Below are positions 4,820-5,645 of a DNA stretch of 5,645 nt, piece by piece. Within the stretch, counting starts at the first letter, position 1, and every line of letters starts with the position of its first letter. The notes beneath the pieces are model-generated. The model searched no databases and was not told the origin of the DNA. It saw only the letters and a list, made by a program, of their open reading frames with translations. The translations under genes and the position numbers were made by a program. The DNA is from Candidatus Parcubacteria bacterium (GTDB lineage: Bacteria; Patescibacteriota; Minisyncoccia; Phycocordibacterales; CAIZLB01), in the NCBI GenBank assembly GCA_014378965.1, contig JACMMR010000007.1, positions 1 to 5,645 on the forward strand. Direction: 5' to 3'.

Positions 4820-4850
4820 ACCTGCCCGGGTTTTCTCGGGCAGGTTTTTT
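4820..4850 (+). terminator. Strong intrinsic terminator after the radical SAM gene
   Basis: ACCTGCCCG (4820-4828) pairs perfectly with CGGGCAGGT (4837-4845) around an 8-nt loop, followed by a T run to 4850. It separates the enzyme gene from the toxin-antitoxin promoter that begins at 4866. Confidence 0.95.
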
Positions 4851-4865
4851 ACTTAAAAATTTAAT

Positions 4866-4893
4866 TTGACAACTACTATCCATCGTATATACT
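4866..4893 (+). promoter_or_regulatory. Toxin-antitoxin promoter (leaderless)
   Basis: A perfect TTGACA (4866-4871), a 16-nt spacer and TATACT (4888-4893, 5 of 6). The -10 ends 6 nt before ATG 4900. The ATG at 4894 touches the -10 and should lie upstream of the transcript start, so 4900 is the better start. Confidence 0.75.
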
Positions 4894-4900
4894 ATGGATA
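4877..4900. promoter_or_regulatory. Operator palindrome over the TA promoter -10
   Basis: The 24 bases form a palindrome centred between 4888 and 4889 with 11 of 12 positions paired (the exception is C4884 against T4893). The outer arms are TATCCAT and ATGGATA. It covers the -10 box and the expected transcription start, where a ribbon-helix-helix antitoxin or antitoxin-toxin complex would block polymerase, as in other autoregulated relBE-type operons. Confidence 0.7.
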
Positions 4901-5175
4901 TGAATACAAAAACAATGATGAATATAAAAATAGATAAAGACTTAAAATCCAAGGCTGCAAAGCTGGCCGAGGATATGGGTTTTAACTTGTCATCTGTTAT
5001 ATCGGGTATGCTTAGGAATTTTGTTATTACAAGAGAATTGAGTATTACAACAGCTCCTCGTATGACACCTTATCTAGAAGGGGTGATTAGAGAGGTTATG
5101 AAGGAAAAAAAGAGTGAACAATCTCCAAAGTTTAAAAATCCAAAAGATGCTATAGCATGGTTAAAAGCCCAATAA
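4900..5175 (+). CDS. RelB/DinJ-type ribbon-helix-helix antitoxin
   Basis: The 91-aa product neutralises the toxin encoded next to it and probably represses the operon. Residues 5-43 form a ribbon-helix-helix: a short strand (TMMNIKID), then helix 1 (KDLKSKAAKLAEDMG) and helix 2 (NLSSVISGMLRNFVI), the pattern of RelB/DinJ antitoxins. Residues 53-91 are polar and probably disordered until they wrap the toxin; the end KDAIAWLKAQ is a likely toxin-binding helix. ATG 4900 is preferred over 4894 because the promoter -10 ends at 4893. A near-perfect palindrome over the -10 supports autoregulation. The toxin start follows the stop after 3 nt, so translation is probably coupled. The pair lies between the terminator of the radical SAM gene and trhO, a typical place for a mobile stability module. 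Confidence 0.88.
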   Translation: MNTKTMMNIKIDKDLKSKAAKLAEDMGFNLSSVISGMLRNFVITRELSITTAPRMTPYLEGVIREVMKEKKSEQSPKFKNPKDAIAWLKAQ

Positions 5176-5178
5176 TAT

Positions 5179-5439
5179 ATGGAAATAATATCTAGTAAAT
5201 ACTTTGTAAAACAGTATAAAAAACTGCCTAAAGATATTCAGAATAAGGTTGATAAAAGACTTGAGATTTTTATGTTGGATAATCAAAACAGTATATTAAA
5301 CATACATGGACTTAGAGGGATGTATGCTGGAAAATATAGTTTTAATGTCACAGCTGATTATAGAGTGATATTTGCATATGTAGAGGAAGATGTGGCTATG
5401 TTGATTGATATAGGATCGCATTCAAAATTGTATTCCTAA
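5179..5439 (+). CDS. RelE/ParE-superfamily toxin (RelE/StbE-like, probable mRNA interferase)
   Basis: The 86-aa length is typical for this superfamily. The N-terminus (KYFVKQYKKLPKDIQNKVDK) is the usual helical hairpin, followed by LNIHGLRGMYAGKYSFNVTADYRVIF (40-65), the conserved 'l..H.L.g...g..s..v..dyRviF' core, and the C-terminal DIGSHSKLY (77-85) matching the 'iGtHs.LY' ending of RelE/StbE-type toxins. Probable active-site residues are His43, Arg62, His81 and Tyr85, all present, so the toxin looks intact. RelE-type toxins cut mRNA in the ribosomal A site; ParE members inhibit gyrase instead, and sequence alone does not fully separate them, but the His-containing tail favours an RNase. 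It has no ribosome binding site and starts 3 nt after the antitoxin stop, consistent with translational coupling. Confidence 0.88.
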   Translation: MEIISSKYFVKQYKKLPKDIQNKVDKRLEIFMLDNQNSILNIHGLRGMYAGKYSFNVTADYRVIFAYVEEDVAMLIDIGSHSKLYS

Positions 5440-5457
5440 TTCTTTTCATGCTATAAA
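5428..5457 (+). promoter_or_regulatory. Promoter of the trhO-like gene (leaderless)
   Basis: TTGTAT (5428-5433), an 18-nt spacer and TATAAA (5452-5457), strengthened by an extended -10 TG at 5449-5450. The -10 ends 6 nt before ATG 5464. The -35 lies inside the toxin gene. No Shine-Dalgarno motif is present. Confidence 0.6.
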
Positions 5458-5463
5458 TTATCC

Positions 5464-5645
5464 ATGAAGATTTCCCAAGATGAACCTCTCGACTCCTCAT
5501 ACACTGTAATACTATTTTACAAATATACTCCAATACTTGAATTGGACCGCTGTTTGAATTGGCAAAGAGGGATATGTAGAAAATATAATCTCAAAGGAAG
5601 AATTCGCTTAGCATCAGAGGGAATCAACGCAACGCTTGAAGGAAA
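5464..5645 (+). CDS. trhO: TrhO/UPF0176 rhodanese-family tRNA uridine hydroxylase, N-terminal part (cut by window edge)
   Basis: Sixty complete codons are visible before the window ends. VILFYKYTPILELDR, then LKGRIRLASEGINATLEG, matches the N-terminal ferredoxin/acylphosphatase-like domain of the UPF0176 (YceA/TrhO) family, whose signature is 'fYkf..l.d.......l......kGrilla.EGIN.Tv.G'. TrhO hydroxylates U34 of certain tRNAs to 5-hydroxyuridine, using oxygen and a catalytic cysteine in its rhodanese domain. That domain lies outside the window, so the cysteine is not seen. ATG 5464 is the only plausible start and lies 6 nt after TATAAA with an extended -10, again suggesting a leaderless mRNA. 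The gene is unrelated in function to the toxin-antitoxin pair before it. Confidence 0.82.
   Translation, partial: MKISQDEPLDSSYTVILFYKYTPILELDRCLNWQRGICRKYNLKGRIRLASEGINATLEG

Noticed and set aside
4894..4899. ATG start for the antitoxin at 4894
   Set aside because: It directly abuts the -10 box ending at 4893, so it should be upstream of the transcript start; ATG 4900 fits better.
1..5645. CRISPR arrays, tRNA/rRNA genes, insertion sequences, attachment sites
   Set aside because: No regularly spaced repeats, tRNA-like cloverleaf, transposase or terminal repeats were seen on reading either strand.

Overview
This AT-rich window looks like chromosomal DNA from a Candidate Phyla Radiation (Patescibacteria, Parcubacteria-like) bacterium. 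That is an inference. It rests on compact monocistronic layout, no visible Shine-Dalgarno motif at any start, an atypical Lgt-like protein, a small protein whose N-terminal helix pair resembles one common in CPR membrane proteins, and a divergent S12. The genetic code is standard: all nine visible stops are TAA.

All genes are on the + strand. Positions 1-279 hold the 3' end of a regulator-like gene (TrmB-type C-terminus). Positions 369-911 hold an orphan protein gene with its own promoter and a strong terminator. Next come rpsL (S12, 985-1404) and rpsG (S7, 1547-2017), separated by a 142-nt structured spacer. fusA and tuf do not follow; after a weak terminator comes an Lgt-family membrane protein gene (2117-2872), then a small three-helix membrane protein gene (2880-3344). 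A GC-richer radical SAM enzyme gene of the MJ0619/tetraether-lipid-synthase-like type (3412-4803) follows and ends in a strong terminator. Then come a RelB/RelE-type toxin-antitoxin pair (4900-5439) with a near-perfect operator palindrome, and the 5' end of a TrhO/UPF0176 rhodanese-family gene (5464 to the edge).

The most striking pattern is promoter placement. In four genes (lgt-like, 2880 gene, antitoxin, trhO) a good -10 hexamer ends exactly 6 nt before the ATG. rpsG has the same geometry with a weaker hexamer, and rpsL has 7 nt. Transcription would then begin at or next to the A of the start codon, giving leaderless mRNAs. This moves two starts: lgt from 2102 to 2117 and the antitoxin from 4894 to 4900, because the longer versions begin inside or directly against the -10 box. 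The two GC-richer genes (369 and 3412) differ: they have short leaders and classical GC-rich hairpin terminators, so they look like self-contained, possibly acquired cassettes.

The most interesting proteins are the cysteine-rich radical SAM enzyme, the Lgt-like protein lacking residues important in E. coli Lgt, and an S12 whose conserved KDLPGVRYH loop is one residue short and has lost its proline.
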